Shown here piece after piece: positions 46,049 through 54,857 of a stretch of 64,000 nt of DNA (positions within the stretch are counted from its first letter, which is position 1; each line of letters starts with the position of its first letter). Made by a program: the position numbers and the translations under genes. Source of the stretch: Vibrio marisflavi CECT 7928 (GTDB lineage: Bacteria; Pseudomonadota; Gammaproteobacteria; Enterobacterales; Vibrionaceae); contig NZ_CAKLDM010000002.1 of the NCBI RefSeq assembly GCF_921294215.1, positions 930,001 through 994,000 of the forward strand, given 5' to 3'. Below the pieces are notes generated by a model. That model did not search any database and had not been told where the DNA came from. It saw only the letters and a list, made by a program, of their open reading frames with translations.

Positions 46049-46705
46049 TTACGCTAGTTTTAAGTTTACAGTTTGTCGATATTGAACAATGTCTTCGATA
46101 GTGAGAACTGGCATTTTGTGTAGTTTGGCAAACTCTACCACCTCAGGTGTTTTTGCCATGCTGCCATCTGGGTTAGTCAACTCGCAAAGTATTCCTGCAG
46201 GTTGCAACCCTGCCATTTGCATAAGGTCAATGGTACCTTCTGTATGGCCGCGACGAGATAAAACACCTCCAGTTCGGGCACGCAATGGGAATACATGCCC
46301 AGGGTGAGCAAGGTCTTCTGGGCGAGCTTGCTCATTAATTGCAGTTTTAATGGTCGTTACTCTGTCCTTTGCCGACACGCCAGTTGTAACTCCAGTTCTA
46401 GCCTCAATCGATACGGTGAAAGCCGTTTGATTAGCGCTAGTGTTGTTGGACACCATAGGTGGGAGTTTCAGCTTATGTGCTTGCTGATCAGTTAAGCACA
46501 AGCAAACAATGCCGCTACACTCTCGAATCATAAGTGCCATTTGCTCATCGGTAATATACTCGGCTGAATAAATAAGATCGCCTTCGTTTTCTCGATTTTC
46601 GTCATCAAGTAACAAGACACCGTGGCCTTGCTTGATTGCCTGAAGTGCATTTTCGACGCGAGTGATGGGATCGCCGAATATTGAAAGTAGAGATATCTGA
46701 TTCAT
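46049..46705 (-). CDS. ribB: 3,4-dihydroxy-2-butanone-4-phosphate synthase
   Basis: A 218-residue enzyme that converts ribulose 5-phosphate to the four-carbon precursor of riboflavin. The acidic active-site loop is [11 protein letters not shown], followed by [23 protein letters not shown] and [26 protein letters not shown] lies five bases before the ATG. Expression is controlled by the FMN riboswitch and terminator upstream. Confidence 0.96.
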   Translation of the reverse strand: MNQISLLSIFGDPITRVENALQAIKQGHGVLLLDDENRENEGDLIYSAEYITDEQMALMIRECSGIVCLCLTDQQAHKLKLPPMVSNNTSANQTAFTVSIEARTGVTTGVSAKDRVTTIKTAINEQARPEDLAHPGHVFPLRARTGGVLSRRGHTEGTIDLMQMAGLQPAGILCELTNPDGSMAKTPEVVEFAKLHKMPVLTIEDIVQYRQTVNLKLA

Positions 46706-46758
46706 GGTTTTTCCTTGGTGACCAGAATCAGGGCATTAATATGAGGGACAATACGCAC

Positions 46759-46798
46759 GAAAAAACACACTAAGTGCCAATAAGGCTACTTAGTGTGT
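46759..46798 (-). terminator. riboswitch expression-platform terminator
   Basis: On the minus strand ACACACTAAGT pairs with ACTTAGTGTGT around a 12-base loop and is followed by TTTTTT. It sits between the FMN aptamer and ribB, the place expected for transcriptional attenuation by FMN. Confidence 0.9.
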
Positions 46799-46805
46799 CT
46801 CTATT

Positions 46806-46936
46806 CTCTCTCATCCGGACTATAACCGTCGGCTCTGGTTTTTCACCAGATCTGCTGACCTCGACAATAATCGAGCGCTCGCGGGCTCATCATTACTGAC
46901 ATACCGCCGGTGGGGAATTTCGCCCCGCCCTGAGAA
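46806..46936 (-). promoter_or_regulatory. FMN riboswitch (RFN element)
   Basis: On the minus strand the conserved blocks AGGGCGGGGCGAAATTCCCC, ACCGGCGGT, GCCCGCGAGCGC and AGCCGACGGTTATAGTC appear in order, followed by CCGGATGAGAGAGAAT. This is the full RFN consensus. The riboswitch senses FMN and shuts off ribB. Confidence 0.97.
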
Positions 46937-47009
46937 TTTTAAAACAATATTAAGTACAGACAGTTACGACTGTGCCAAAGCATAATATTGTTTTCCAGCC
47001 TGTTTTACA

Positions 47010-47041
47010 AACGGTTATGCCTCTATGGTGGCATAACCGTT
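47010..47041. terminator. hairpin between riboswitch leader and M32 gene
   Basis: A 12-bp perfect repeat (AACGGTTATGCC and GGCATAACCGTT) with an eight-base loop lies 22 bases after the carboxypeptidase stop. On the minus strand it is followed by a weak T-rich tract. Confidence 0.65.
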
Positions 47042-47062
47042 ATTACAGCTCAGATAAGTAAT

Positions 47063-48547
47063 CTACCCTAAGTAGCGCTGCGTTAAGTGGCGTTTAAAGT
47101 GGTCGGTATTTAGAGTTTCACCAGTGGCTTGCTTCACAAGTTCGTCTGTAGAATACAAGCTACCTTTTGTCCAAATATTTTCATGTAACCACTCAAAGAT
47201 AGACGTCAGATTGCGTGAATGTATCACTTCGCTTACATCAAGATCTTGCTTCATTGAAGCCATAAACTGTGCCGCATACATCGCCCCTAAGGTATAAGAC
47301 GGGAAATAGCCAAATGCGCCGTCTGTCCAGTGGATATCTTGCATGCAACCGTTCTTGTAGTTTCCTTGAGTTGAAAGCCCCAAATAGTGCTGCATTTTGT
47401 TATCCCACAGTTCAGGTACATCTGAATGAGTGATTTTACCGTTAATTAAGTCGCGCTCTATTTCATAACGGAGGATGACGTGGGCAGGGTAGGTAAGCTC
47501 ATCTGCGTCGACGCGAATAAAGTCCTTTTTAACTCTAGTATAAAGTTTATATAGGTTTTCTTGTGAAAATAGAGGGTTATTGGCACCAGAAAAGTGTGCT
47601 TTAGCTAGCTTAGAAAGATGAGCAATAAATTCGTTGCTACGGCCTAGCTGCATTTCAAAAAATAGGGATTGGGATTCATGAATGCCCATTGAACGAGCTT
47701 CACCACTAGGTAAGCCTGATAAGCTACTTGGTCTTCCTTGTTCGTAACGAGCATGTCCTGTTTCATGTACGATTCCCATCAACGATTGAACGAATTCACT
47801 TTCATCGTAGCGAGTTGTGATACGTACGTCTGTATTCACTCCTCCACAAAAAGGGTGGACACTTTCATCTAGTCTACCGTGGTTAAAGTCGAACTGAAGC
47901 AACTTCATGACTTCTAAACCGAGTGATTTTTGCTTTCGACTGCTAAAGATTCCCTCAGGTTTTATATATTTTTCTGAATTTTGTTTTTCAATAGCTTGGT
48001 CGATTAGGTTTGGTAGCCAGCTTTTAACGTCATCAAAAATGTTATCTAAAGATTTAGAATATGTACCGGGTTCATAGATATCGAGCATTGAGTCATAAGG
48101 ATTTAACCCTGTAGCATCAGAACGGATTTGAGCTTCTTCTTGCGATAGCTTCACTACTTCAGCCCAGTTTTTTTCGAAACCTTGCCAATCATTGTCGTTT
48201 CGCTGGGTGCGCCATGCGTGTTCACATTTTGAACCAGCAAGTGATTTCGCTTGGACAAGATCTTCTGGTAGAACATTGGATTGAAGCCATTGACGTTTCA
48301 TCTCACGGAGTGTTGCGTTGTCTGTGCTCGATTTCACTTCTTCAGACGCCTGTTCAAATAAATCGGATAAATGAGGCTGTGTCATTAAAGAGTGAATATG
48401 CACAGAAAGTTCTGCCATTGCTTCAGAACGTGCTTGATTACCTCCACTTGGCATCATTGCAGCGGCATCCCAGCCACAAATGGCAGATAAGTGGCTAAAA
48501 CGAGAGATCTTTTGAAAATGTTCAATGAGATTTTGAAAAGCTTGCAT
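47063..48547 (-). CDS. M32 carboxypeptidase (Taq family)
   Basis: A 494-residue zinc metallocarboxypeptidase: HPFCGGVNTDVRITTRY (about 231-247) and the catalytic HETGH at 261-265. It cleaves C-terminal residues from peptides; Thermus aquaticus Taq and Pyrococcus PfuCP are the model enzymes. GGAAGGA precedes the ATG. It is a single-gene unit between the ribB riboswitch and the RND operon. Confidence 0.92.
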   Translation of the reverse strand: MQAFQNLIEHFQKISRFSHLSAICGWDAAAMMPSGGNQARSEAMAELSVHIHSLMTQPHLSDLFEQASEEVKSSTDNATLREMKRQWLQSNVLPEDLVQAKSLAGSKCEHAWRTQRNDNDWQGFEKNWAEVVKLSQEEAQIRSDATGLNPYDSMLDIYEPGTYSKSLDNIFDDVKSWLPNLIDQAIEKQNSEKYIKPEGIFSSRKQKSLGLEVMKLLQFDFNHGRLDESVHPFCGGVNTDVRITTRYDESEFVQSLMGIVHETGHARYEQGRPSSLSGLPSGEARSMGIHESQSLFFEMQLGRSNEFIAHLSKLAKAHFSGANNPLFSQENLYKLYTRVKKDFIRVDADELTYPAHVILRYEIERDLINGKITHSDVPELWDNKMQHYLGLSTQGNYKNGCMQDIHWTDGAFGYFPSYTLGAMYAAQFMASMKQDLDVSEVIHSRNLTSIFEWLHENIWTKGSLYSTDELVKQATGETLNTDHFKRHLTQRYLG

Positions 48548-48634
48548 TGACGTCCTTCCGTAGTTGGTGAGATAGAAAAGTCAGTTTATCAGGGAGTTGC
48601 GCTAGAGGCCAAATGTAAACAATACTTTGAAGTC

Positions 48635-48671
48635 GCCCTCTCAAAGTCGTCTAAAGAAACTCTGAGAGGGC
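48635..48671 (-). terminator. possible terminator after the RND operon
   Basis: GCCCTCTCA and TGAGAGGGC form a nine-bp stem around a 19-base loop, with no T-run on the minus strand. Confidence 0.45.
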
Positions 48672-48679
48672 AAGTAGGC

Positions 48680-51600
48680 TTATGCAGGAGTAGTCACTCG
48701 GTGGAACATCTTGTAGAGAACCGGAACTACAATTAACGTCAACACAGTCGCAAAACCTAAACCAAACATTATGGTTACTGCCATTGGTTTAAAGAAGATA
48801 TCTGGTAGGAGTGGAATCATGCCTAGGATCGTTGTGATTGCAGCCATGCAAACTGGGCGCACCCTGCTTAGTGAGGCTTCAACGATTGCATCATAGGCTT
48901 GCTTACCTGATTTTATTTCTATTTCAATTTGATCTAGTAGCACAATACCGTTTTTCAGCAGCATACCTGACAAGCTCAGAAAACCTAGCAGAGCCATGAA
49001 GCCAAATGGAGTATTAAGTACCAATAAACCAATGGTTACACCGATTATGGCAAGCGGAACAGTTAGCCAGACAATGACAGGCTCTTTCACAGTTTTGAAT
49101 AGCAATACAGTGATAATGAACATGAACAAGTAGCCCATCGGCATGGTAGTAAATAAGCTTGCTTGTGCGTCTCTTGAAGATTCATACTCGCCACCCCATT
49201 CAAGCTTGTAACCTGGAGGAAGTTTGATTGCATCAACTAATGGTGTTAGACGCGCTTGCAGGGTTGCGGCCGTTTCATCACCGAGAATATCGGGATCAGC
49301 CATGACTGTTAACATACGCTTTCTGTCTTTACGGATGATGAGTGGGTCTTCCCAGAACAGATCGTAACCCAATGCAACCTGCTGAAGAGGGATATAATCA
49401 CTGATTGCAGGACTCCATATGTTAATACCATCGATATTTCGGATATCGACGCGTTCATCGTCAGGTAGTCTAGCCACAATTGGCATTAGCGTAGTACCGT
49501 CACGATATATACCCACGGTTTTGCCAGAGAAAGACATAGCTAAGAAGTCGTCAACATCTGATTTTGTGATGCCGTAACGCCTTGCTTGGCTTTCGTTAAA
49601 TTGTGGCTCCAGTACTTTCGTACGTTCACGCCAGTCGTGACGTATATTCGTTGCACCGGGGTCATTGTGCATGATTTCACTGACTTGAGCGGCAATTGTT
49701 CTCAATACTGTTGGATCAGAGCCAATTATTCTTGCTTCAATTTTTGAGCCACTAGAAGGGCCAAGCTGAATTTGTTTTAACTTGTAGTCAATTTCTGGGT
49801 AATTTTGTTCTACATACTTTCGGAAATTAGCCATGAGTTTTGGTAGTGATTCATAATTATCCACGCGAGTAATGATCTCACCGTAAGCGGGATAACTTTT
49901 TTCCGATGAATAAGTGAGCATGAAGCGTGGTAAACCTTTGCCAGCTGTTGTAGTGACGTGCTCAACGGACTTTTGTTTGCTCAGCCAAGTTTGCAGTTCT
50001 TTAAGCTTAGTGTTCGTTGCTCGAATATCTGTTCCTTCCGGCATCCACACGTCAACGAGGAACATTGGTGTAGTAGAAGAAGGAAAGAATGACTGTTTGA
50101 TGAAGGTGAATCCGTATAAGCTTGCGACCAATCCGCCAATTAGAACTATTACAGTCAACCATGCACGGCGCATACAAAACTCTAAAAATGCTTTGTAAGT
50201 GGTAAATACGAATCCATTGTACAGCTCAGTTTGCTCGCCCGTTTTTTCATTTTTCATCCCTTTGAAGAACAAATCAGCGAAAAATGGTGTGAGAGAGATA
50301 GCGGTAAACCAGCTGAGCATTAGAGAGATCAGAAGCACGGCAAATAGTGTTCCGCAGTATTCGCCTGTGGAGTCATCAGAAAGCCCAATTGGTGCAAAAG
50401 CGGTTATGGCGATAACTGTTGCGCCCAGAAGGGGCCATTTGGTTTGGGTAACAATATCGGTGGCAGCTTGAAGGCGTGTTCGCCCTTTTTGTGTCCCGAT
50501 GAGTATTCCTTCTACTATGACTATGGCGTTATCTACTAACATACCGAGAGCGATGACCAAAGCGCCAAGGGAAATTCTTTGGAGATCGATGGCAAAGAAC
50601 TTCATAAAGATAAAGGTGCCAAGTACTGTGAGCAACAGTATTAGTCCAATCAGTAAGCCAGATCTAAGCCCCATAAATAAGAGCAACACAACGATTACGA
50701 TTGCGACGGCTTGACCCAGGCTCACAACAAAACCGCTGACCGATTTTTCTACTTCTACTGGTTGGCTATAAATTTTTGAAATATCAATACCTAAAGGTTG
50801 CTGCGCTTTCAACTCCGTTAAGCGTTGCTCTATTTTTTTACCGACGTCGACAACGTTGATACCTGTTGCAAAAGAAATACCTACGTTGATGGCAACTTTA
50901 CCCTTGAAGTTGATAATATTGCTCGGCACTTCTACATAGCCCTGCCTAATATCCGCTACGTCACGAAGGTAGATTAAGCCATCTGTACCACTGTCAGTAA
51001 CAATAAGATTACCTAACTGGGACACATCTTGAAATTCTCCTGTAGGCTGAATTCGAATATATTCGTTACCTATACGTGTAGCGCCAGCGTCACCAACGGC
51101 GTTCTGTGTTGAAAGTAAATTGAAAACAGTATCTGGAGAAATCCCCAAGCTGCTCAGCCTTTTCATTGATGCTTCAATGAAAACCTGTTCTTGTTGCGTA
51201 CCGCTAACTGTGACTTTGCCTACGCCATCTACCAGCTCCAACTCTCGGCGTAAATAGTCGACGTAATCCAATAGCTCTTTGTAGCTGTAGCCATCGCCAG
51301 TCACGGCGAACAAAATGCCATAAACATCCCCAAAGTCATCAACAACTTTAGGTTCTTCAACACCAGGAGGCAGGTATCGCTTCTGGTCATTAACTTTTCG
51401 TCTTAGTTCATCCCAGATTTGAGGCAAAGCGTCTGGACCATAATTGTTTTTCATCGTGACGGTAATTTGAGACAAACCACGGCTCGATATTGAGTTTACC
51501 TCATCAACATAGGGAAGCTGTTGAACTGCTTTTTCAAGAGGGTAGGTGACCTCTTCTTCTACTTGCTGAGGTGTAGCCCCTGGATACGAAGTGACAACCA

Positions 51601-51781
51601 TTGCATCTTTGATTGTGAATGCCGGATCTTCAAGGCGACCTAAGCCAAAAAAGGCCATTAAACCGCCAATCAAGAAGATAAGAGAGATCATCCAACTGAT
51701 GACTTTATTTCGGATGAAATAAGCGGCGATGCCTGTTATTTCACTGTCGGATTGAGGCATGTTATTTTTGTTTTCACTCAT
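48680..51781 (-). CDS. RND efflux pump inner-membrane subunit (VexK-like)
   Basis: A 1033-residue RND transporter with about 12 membrane segments and two large periplasmic loops. Family motifs are FLGLGRLEDPAFTIKDAMV, ATPQQVEEEVTYPLEKAV and VIALGMLVDNAIVIVEG. In place of the DD pair of AcrB it has DN, as in related members. The start at ATG 51781 follows AAGGGA; an in-frame TTG at 51802 is less likely. The gene overlaps the upstream adaptor by eight bases. The operon order (two adaptors, then pump) resembles VexIJK of V. cholerae. No outer-membrane TolC gene is adjacent. Confidence 0.92.
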   Translation of the reverse strand: MSENKNNMPQSDSEITGIAAYFIRNKVISWMISLIFLIGGLMAFFGLGRLEDPAFTIKDAMVVTSYPGATPQQVEEEVTYPLEKAVQQLPYVDEVNSISSRGLSQITVTMKNNYGPDALPQIWDELRRKVNDQKRYLPPGVEEPKVVDDFGDVYGILFAVTGDGYSYKELLDYVDYLRRELELVDGVGKVTVSGTQQEQVFIEASMKRLSSLGISPDTVFNLLSTQNAVGDAGATRIGNEYIRIQPTGEFQDVSQLGNLIVTDSGTDGLIYLRDVADIRQGYVEVPSNIINFKGKVAINVGISFATGINVVDVGKKIEQRLTELKAQQPLGIDISKIYSQPVEVEKSVSGFVVSLGQAVAIVIVVLLLFMGLRSGLLIGLILLLTVLGTFIFMKFFAIDLQRISLGALVIALGMLVDNAIVIVEGILIGTQKGRTRLQAATDIVTQTKWPLLGATVIAITAFAPIGLSDDSTGEYCGTLFAVLLISLMLSWFTAISLTPFFADLFFKGMKNEKTGEQTELYNGFVFTTYKAFLEFCMRRAWLTVIVLIGGLVASLYGFTFIKQSFFPSSTTPMFLVDVWMPEGTDIRATNTKLKELQTWLSKQKSVEHVTTTAGKGLPRFMLTYSSEKSYPAYGEIITRVDNYESLPKLMANFRKYVEQNYPEIDYKLKQIQLGPSSGSKIEARIIGSDPTVLRTIAAQVSEIMHNDPGATNIRHDWRERTKVLEPQFNESQARRYGITKSDVDDFLAMSFSGKTVGIYRDGTTLMPIVARLPDDERVDIRNIDGINIWSPAISDYIPLQQVALGYDLFWEDPLIIRKDRKRMLTVMADPDILGDETAATLQARLTPLVDAIKLPPGYKLEWGGEYESSRDAQASLFTTMPMGYLFMFIITVLLFKTVKEPVIVWLTVPLAIIGVTIGLLVLNTPFGFMALLGFLSLSGMLLKNGIVLLDQIEIEIKSGKQAYDAIVEASLSRVRPVCMAAITTILGMIPLLPDIFFKPMAVTIMFGLGFATVLTLIVVPVLYKMFHRVTTPA

Positions 51782-52853
51782 TGTTATCCCTTCCTGATAC
51801 AACCTGAACCTTCATCCCTTCACGCAGCTTCGTTATTCCTGCAATCACGACTCGATTTTCTGGCGTTAAGCCTTCTAATACTTGAATATGGTTATTGGTA
51901 GCTTTACCAACCTTGATAAGTTGTTTTGAAACTGTGTTGTCTTGATTTATGACCCAAACATATTTAGCGTTGCGCTCCAATGCGTCGCCATCAGCATTGA
52001 AAATCGCTTCGATAGGAACCAAAACTCGAGTATTCAAATTTATATTACTGTTTTCTTTAGCGGCGCGAATTTGTACAGCCATGCCATCAAGTATGATTTC
52101 ATCCTTAGGCATTGGCATATCAAACGTAACGGTAAATGTTTCTGTTGTAGGGTTTGGCTCAGTGGTGAACTCTTTAATTGAAACTGGATACTCTTGCCCA
52201 CTTGGTGTGCGGACAAACGCTTTAAATTGGGCAAGTTTTTCTAGTGTTGGCCGGTTGGTATATAAACGGTCGGGGATTTGAACCAATACATCAAGGTTCG
52301 ATAGGTTTTGGATATTAATAATTTGTTGGCCGAGCTGAATGTTTTCAAACTTTTCTACGTCGACCACAGAAATTATACCGTCATATGGTGCGAGTAGTTT
52401 AGTAAAAGACAGCCGCAATTTTGCTAATTGAAGGTCTGCTAAAGCGATTCCTCTTTCAGCAGCCAATTCATCAAACTGAGATTGAGCAAGTAAGCCTTTT
52501 TTTACCAAAGGTTTCGAGCGTTGGTATTGGTTGTTGATGACTTTATAGCGAGCAGAGGCGTTGTCCACATCAAGTTTATAGTCCGTTGGGTCAAGTAGTG
52601 CAAGAACCTCACCTTTTTTAACTTTGTCGCCACCTCTAACATTAACTTTCACAACTTCACCGGCAACACGAAAGCTTAGCTCAGCTTTGGTGGCAGCGTT
52701 GGCAACTGCTGGAAAGTAGACATTGCCTTTGCTGGCATTTTCTTTTAGCGAGGCAGCTTTTACTTTTGTCTCTTTCAACTGCTGGGTTTGCTGTTTGTCT
52801 CCGCATCCTGCTAAAAACAATAGGGTGCAGAAAATGACTATCCAATGTTTCAT
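51774..52853 (-). CDS. RND periplasmic adaptor lipoprotein (second adaptor)
   Basis: A 359-residue membrane-fusion protein with a lipobox at LAGC, two alpha-helical hairpin segments and lipoyl halves (AELSFRVAGEVVKVNVRGGD; LAPYDGIISVVDVEKFE). It starts one base after the first adaptor's stop and overlaps the pump gene. Its role is to link the RND pump to an outer-membrane channel such as TolC. Confidence 0.9.
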   Translation of the reverse strand: MKHWIVIFCTLLFLAGCGDKQQTQQLKETKVKAASLKENASKGNVYFPAVANAATKAELSFRVAGEVVKVNVRGGDKVKKGEVLALLDPTDYKLDVDNASARYKVINNQYQRSKPLVKKGLLAQSQFDELAAERGIALADLQLAKLRLSFTKLLAPYDGIISVVDVEKFENIQLGQQIINIQNLSNLDVLVQIPDRLYTNRPTLEKLAQFKAFVRTPSGQEYPVSIKEFTTEPNPTTETFTVTFDMPMPKDEIILDGMAVQIRAAKENSNINLNTRVLVPIEAIFNADGDALERNAKYVWVINQDNTVSKQLIKVGKATNNHIQVLEGLTPENRVVIAGITKLREGMKVQVVSGRDNNE

Positions 52854-52854
52854 T

Positions 52855-53895
52855 TTATAACCCTCTTTCCTTAACCCACTCTCTCACTTTTACTTCTGGA
52901 GTTATTGAGTTGACACCAGAAACAATGATGCGGTCGCCATCGTTTAACCCAGAGACGACTTCATTGGAAGCATTGAGCTCAATAATCGACTTTTCAACGC
53001 TGCCATCTTGATTCACTTTCCAAACACTTAAGATGCCATCTTCATTGATGATTGCTGGTGTAGGTAGAGGGGTGGCAGATTTTGAGTGAACAACAACATT
53101 CACGATGCCGGACATGCCCGGTAATATTCCAACATCTTCCGGCCTATTCATAACTAAAGTAACTTTATACGCGCCGGTTTTGGGGTCGGCTTGAGTACTG
53201 ATTTCCTGAAAGGTAAGTGGATACGATTGAGAAGGGAAAGCATCAAATTTAATCGTGATCTTCGGGTGATCGTCGGCGTTGAATTTTGGCAACAAGTAGT
53301 CCGGAAGCTGAAATACTACCTTAAGTAGTTGGTCAGTCTGGATATTCATTAAGCCTTCTTTTGCCGCTATATATTGATAGTCGTCGCCACCTATATACGA
53401 GATAGTTCCATTGTATGGGGCAAGTAACTTGGTATAGCTGAGGTTTGCCTTTGCTTGATCCAAATCTGCTTTCGCTGTCTTCAAGTTGGCGGTAGCTTGG
53501 TCGAAATCCTGATCAGAAACAATCTTGTCATCGTGGAGTTTTTTGTATCTCTTGTACTGTACGTTGGCGAGCTTGTAACTGGCGTTAGCTTTTTTTTCTA
53601 AAAGCGAATACTCGTCAGGGTTAAGCGTCGCTAACAACTGGCCTTTTTCTACTTGCTGTCCAGCATTTACTTGGATAGTTTGAATTTGGCCAGATACGCG
53701 GAACGCTAATGCAGCTTTGTCGCCAGCTTCTGAAATGGCGGGGAAATTTCTGCTAAATTGGCTGTCTCCAACAGAAACCGAGAGCATTTTCGCTGGCCTT
53801 GATTCAGGCTCTGAGTTGGATTGAGGTTCTTGTTCGCATCCGAAGAGGAGCAAGGTGGTTGTGAGTAACACGAGGGTTTTACTCATAAAATTCAT
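52855..53895 (-). CDS. RND periplasmic adaptor lipoprotein (first adaptor)
   Basis: A 346-residue membrane-fusion protein, lipobox near LLFGC, with lipoyl halves AALAFRVSGQIQTIQVNAGQ and LLAPYNGTISYIGGDDYQ and a hairpin rich in lysine and alanine (ANLKTAKADLDQAKANLS). It is the first gene of the efflux operon. Two distinct adaptors per pump are unusual but known from VexIJK. The ribosome-binding site is weak. Confidence 0.9.
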   Translation of the reverse strand: MNFMSKTLVLLTTTLLLFGCEQEPQSNSEPESRPAKMLSVSVGDSQFSRNFPAISEAGDKAALAFRVSGQIQTIQVNAGQQVEKGQLLATLNPDEYSLLEKKANASYKLANVQYKRYKKLHDDKIVSDQDFDQATANLKTAKADLDQAKANLSYTKLLAPYNGTISYIGGDDYQYIAAKEGLMNIQTDQLLKVVFQLPDYLLPKFNADDHPKITIKFDAFPSQSYPLTFQEISTQADPKTGAYKVTLVMNRPEDVGILPGMSGIVNVVVHSKSATPLPTPAIINEDGILSVWKVNQDGSVEKSIIELNASNEVVSGLNDGDRIIVSGVNSITPEVKVREWVKERGL

Positions 53896-54149
53896 CCGTA
53901 AATTTCGTAGTCGAAAGAAATTAAATGACTCTGATATAGGGTCAATTCAGTTGTCTAGATATAACGTAAGTAAATAGTCTAGTTAAGTGTAATTGGTATT
54001 GGTTTGATGTGGTAAGCAGTTATCAATATTTGCGAAATCTACTATAGCCTGCAGCAATAAGGTACATGATAAATGTAACCATTTGATAGATTTTGTTACC
54101 TGTGTCCTGTAATGTGAATGCCCTGTTTTCGCAATCTTACTGAATTGAA

Positions 54150-54794
54150 ATGTCTGTAGAACACTTTGGTGCGTTTCTCGTTGCTATTACTATTTTAACC
54201 CTAACGCCAGGCCTCGATACTGCGCTGGTCATTCGTAATACTACGCGTGGAGGATTCAAAGATGGATTTGTATCCAGCGTTGGAATATGTTCTGGCTTAT
54301 TCGTTCATGCTACGTTTTCGGCTATTGGTATATCAGCCATATTGATGCAATCAGCTGAGCTATTCCATGCGGTAAAGTGGGTAGGGGCTATATATTTGAT
54401 TTGGCTTGGTGTTAATAGCTTGCGTGCGACATTGGCAAATAATCAGAGCCTCGCAGTAGGTAAAGCAGGAGTTGGAAGTGTAGGAGTAAAACGTGCATTT
54501 AGAGAAGGTTTCCTTTCTAATGTGCTTAACCCCAAAACAGCCGTTTTTTATCTCGCCTTTTTGCCACAGTTTATCGATCCGCAAGGCTCTGTCATTACTC
54601 AGTCGCTATTTTTAGCAGGAATTCATTTTGTTATTGCGATGATCTGGCAATGCTCTCTTGCGGCGGCTCTTGGTTACGCCACTACGCTGCTGAAGAGTTC
54701 TACCTTTATGCGTTGGATGGAAGGGACGACTGGAGCTATTTTAGTTTCGTTGGGTCTTGCTTTAATGCTTGAAGAGTCGCCAAACTCTCTATAA
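54150..54794 (+). CDS. LysE/RhtB family amino acid exporter
   Basis: A 214-residue membrane protein with six hydrophobic segments. The signature TPGLDTALVIRNTTRGGFKDG lies in the first loop, followed by the downstream segment LNPKTAVFYLAFLPQFIDP. It exports amino acids or related metabolites; the substrate is unknown. It is divergent from the RND operon and ends at a shared hairpin. Confidence 0.9.
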   Translation: MSVEHFGAFLVAITILTLTPGLDTALVIRNTTRGGFKDGFVSSVGICSGLFVHATFSAIGISAILMQSAELFHAVKWVGAIYLIWLGVNSLRATLANNQSLAVGKAGVGSVGVKRAFREGFLSNVLNPKTAVFYLAFLPQFIDPQGSVITQSLFLAGIHFVIAMIWQCSLAAALGYATTLLKSSTFMRWMEGTTGAILVSLGLALMLEESPNSL

Positions 54795-54800
54795 AAAGAA

Positions 54801-54830
54801 ATACCCGAGTGTTTGTTGCAGCTCGGGTAT
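54801..54830. terminator. hairpin shared by two convergent genes
   Basis: ATACCCGAG and CTCGGGTAT pair around a 12-base loop, between the exporter and the HD-GYP regulator stops. Flanks are AT-rich but without a clean T-run. Confidence 0.6.
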
Positions 54831-54857
54831 CGCTATCTTTTACTATTTATTCGATCG

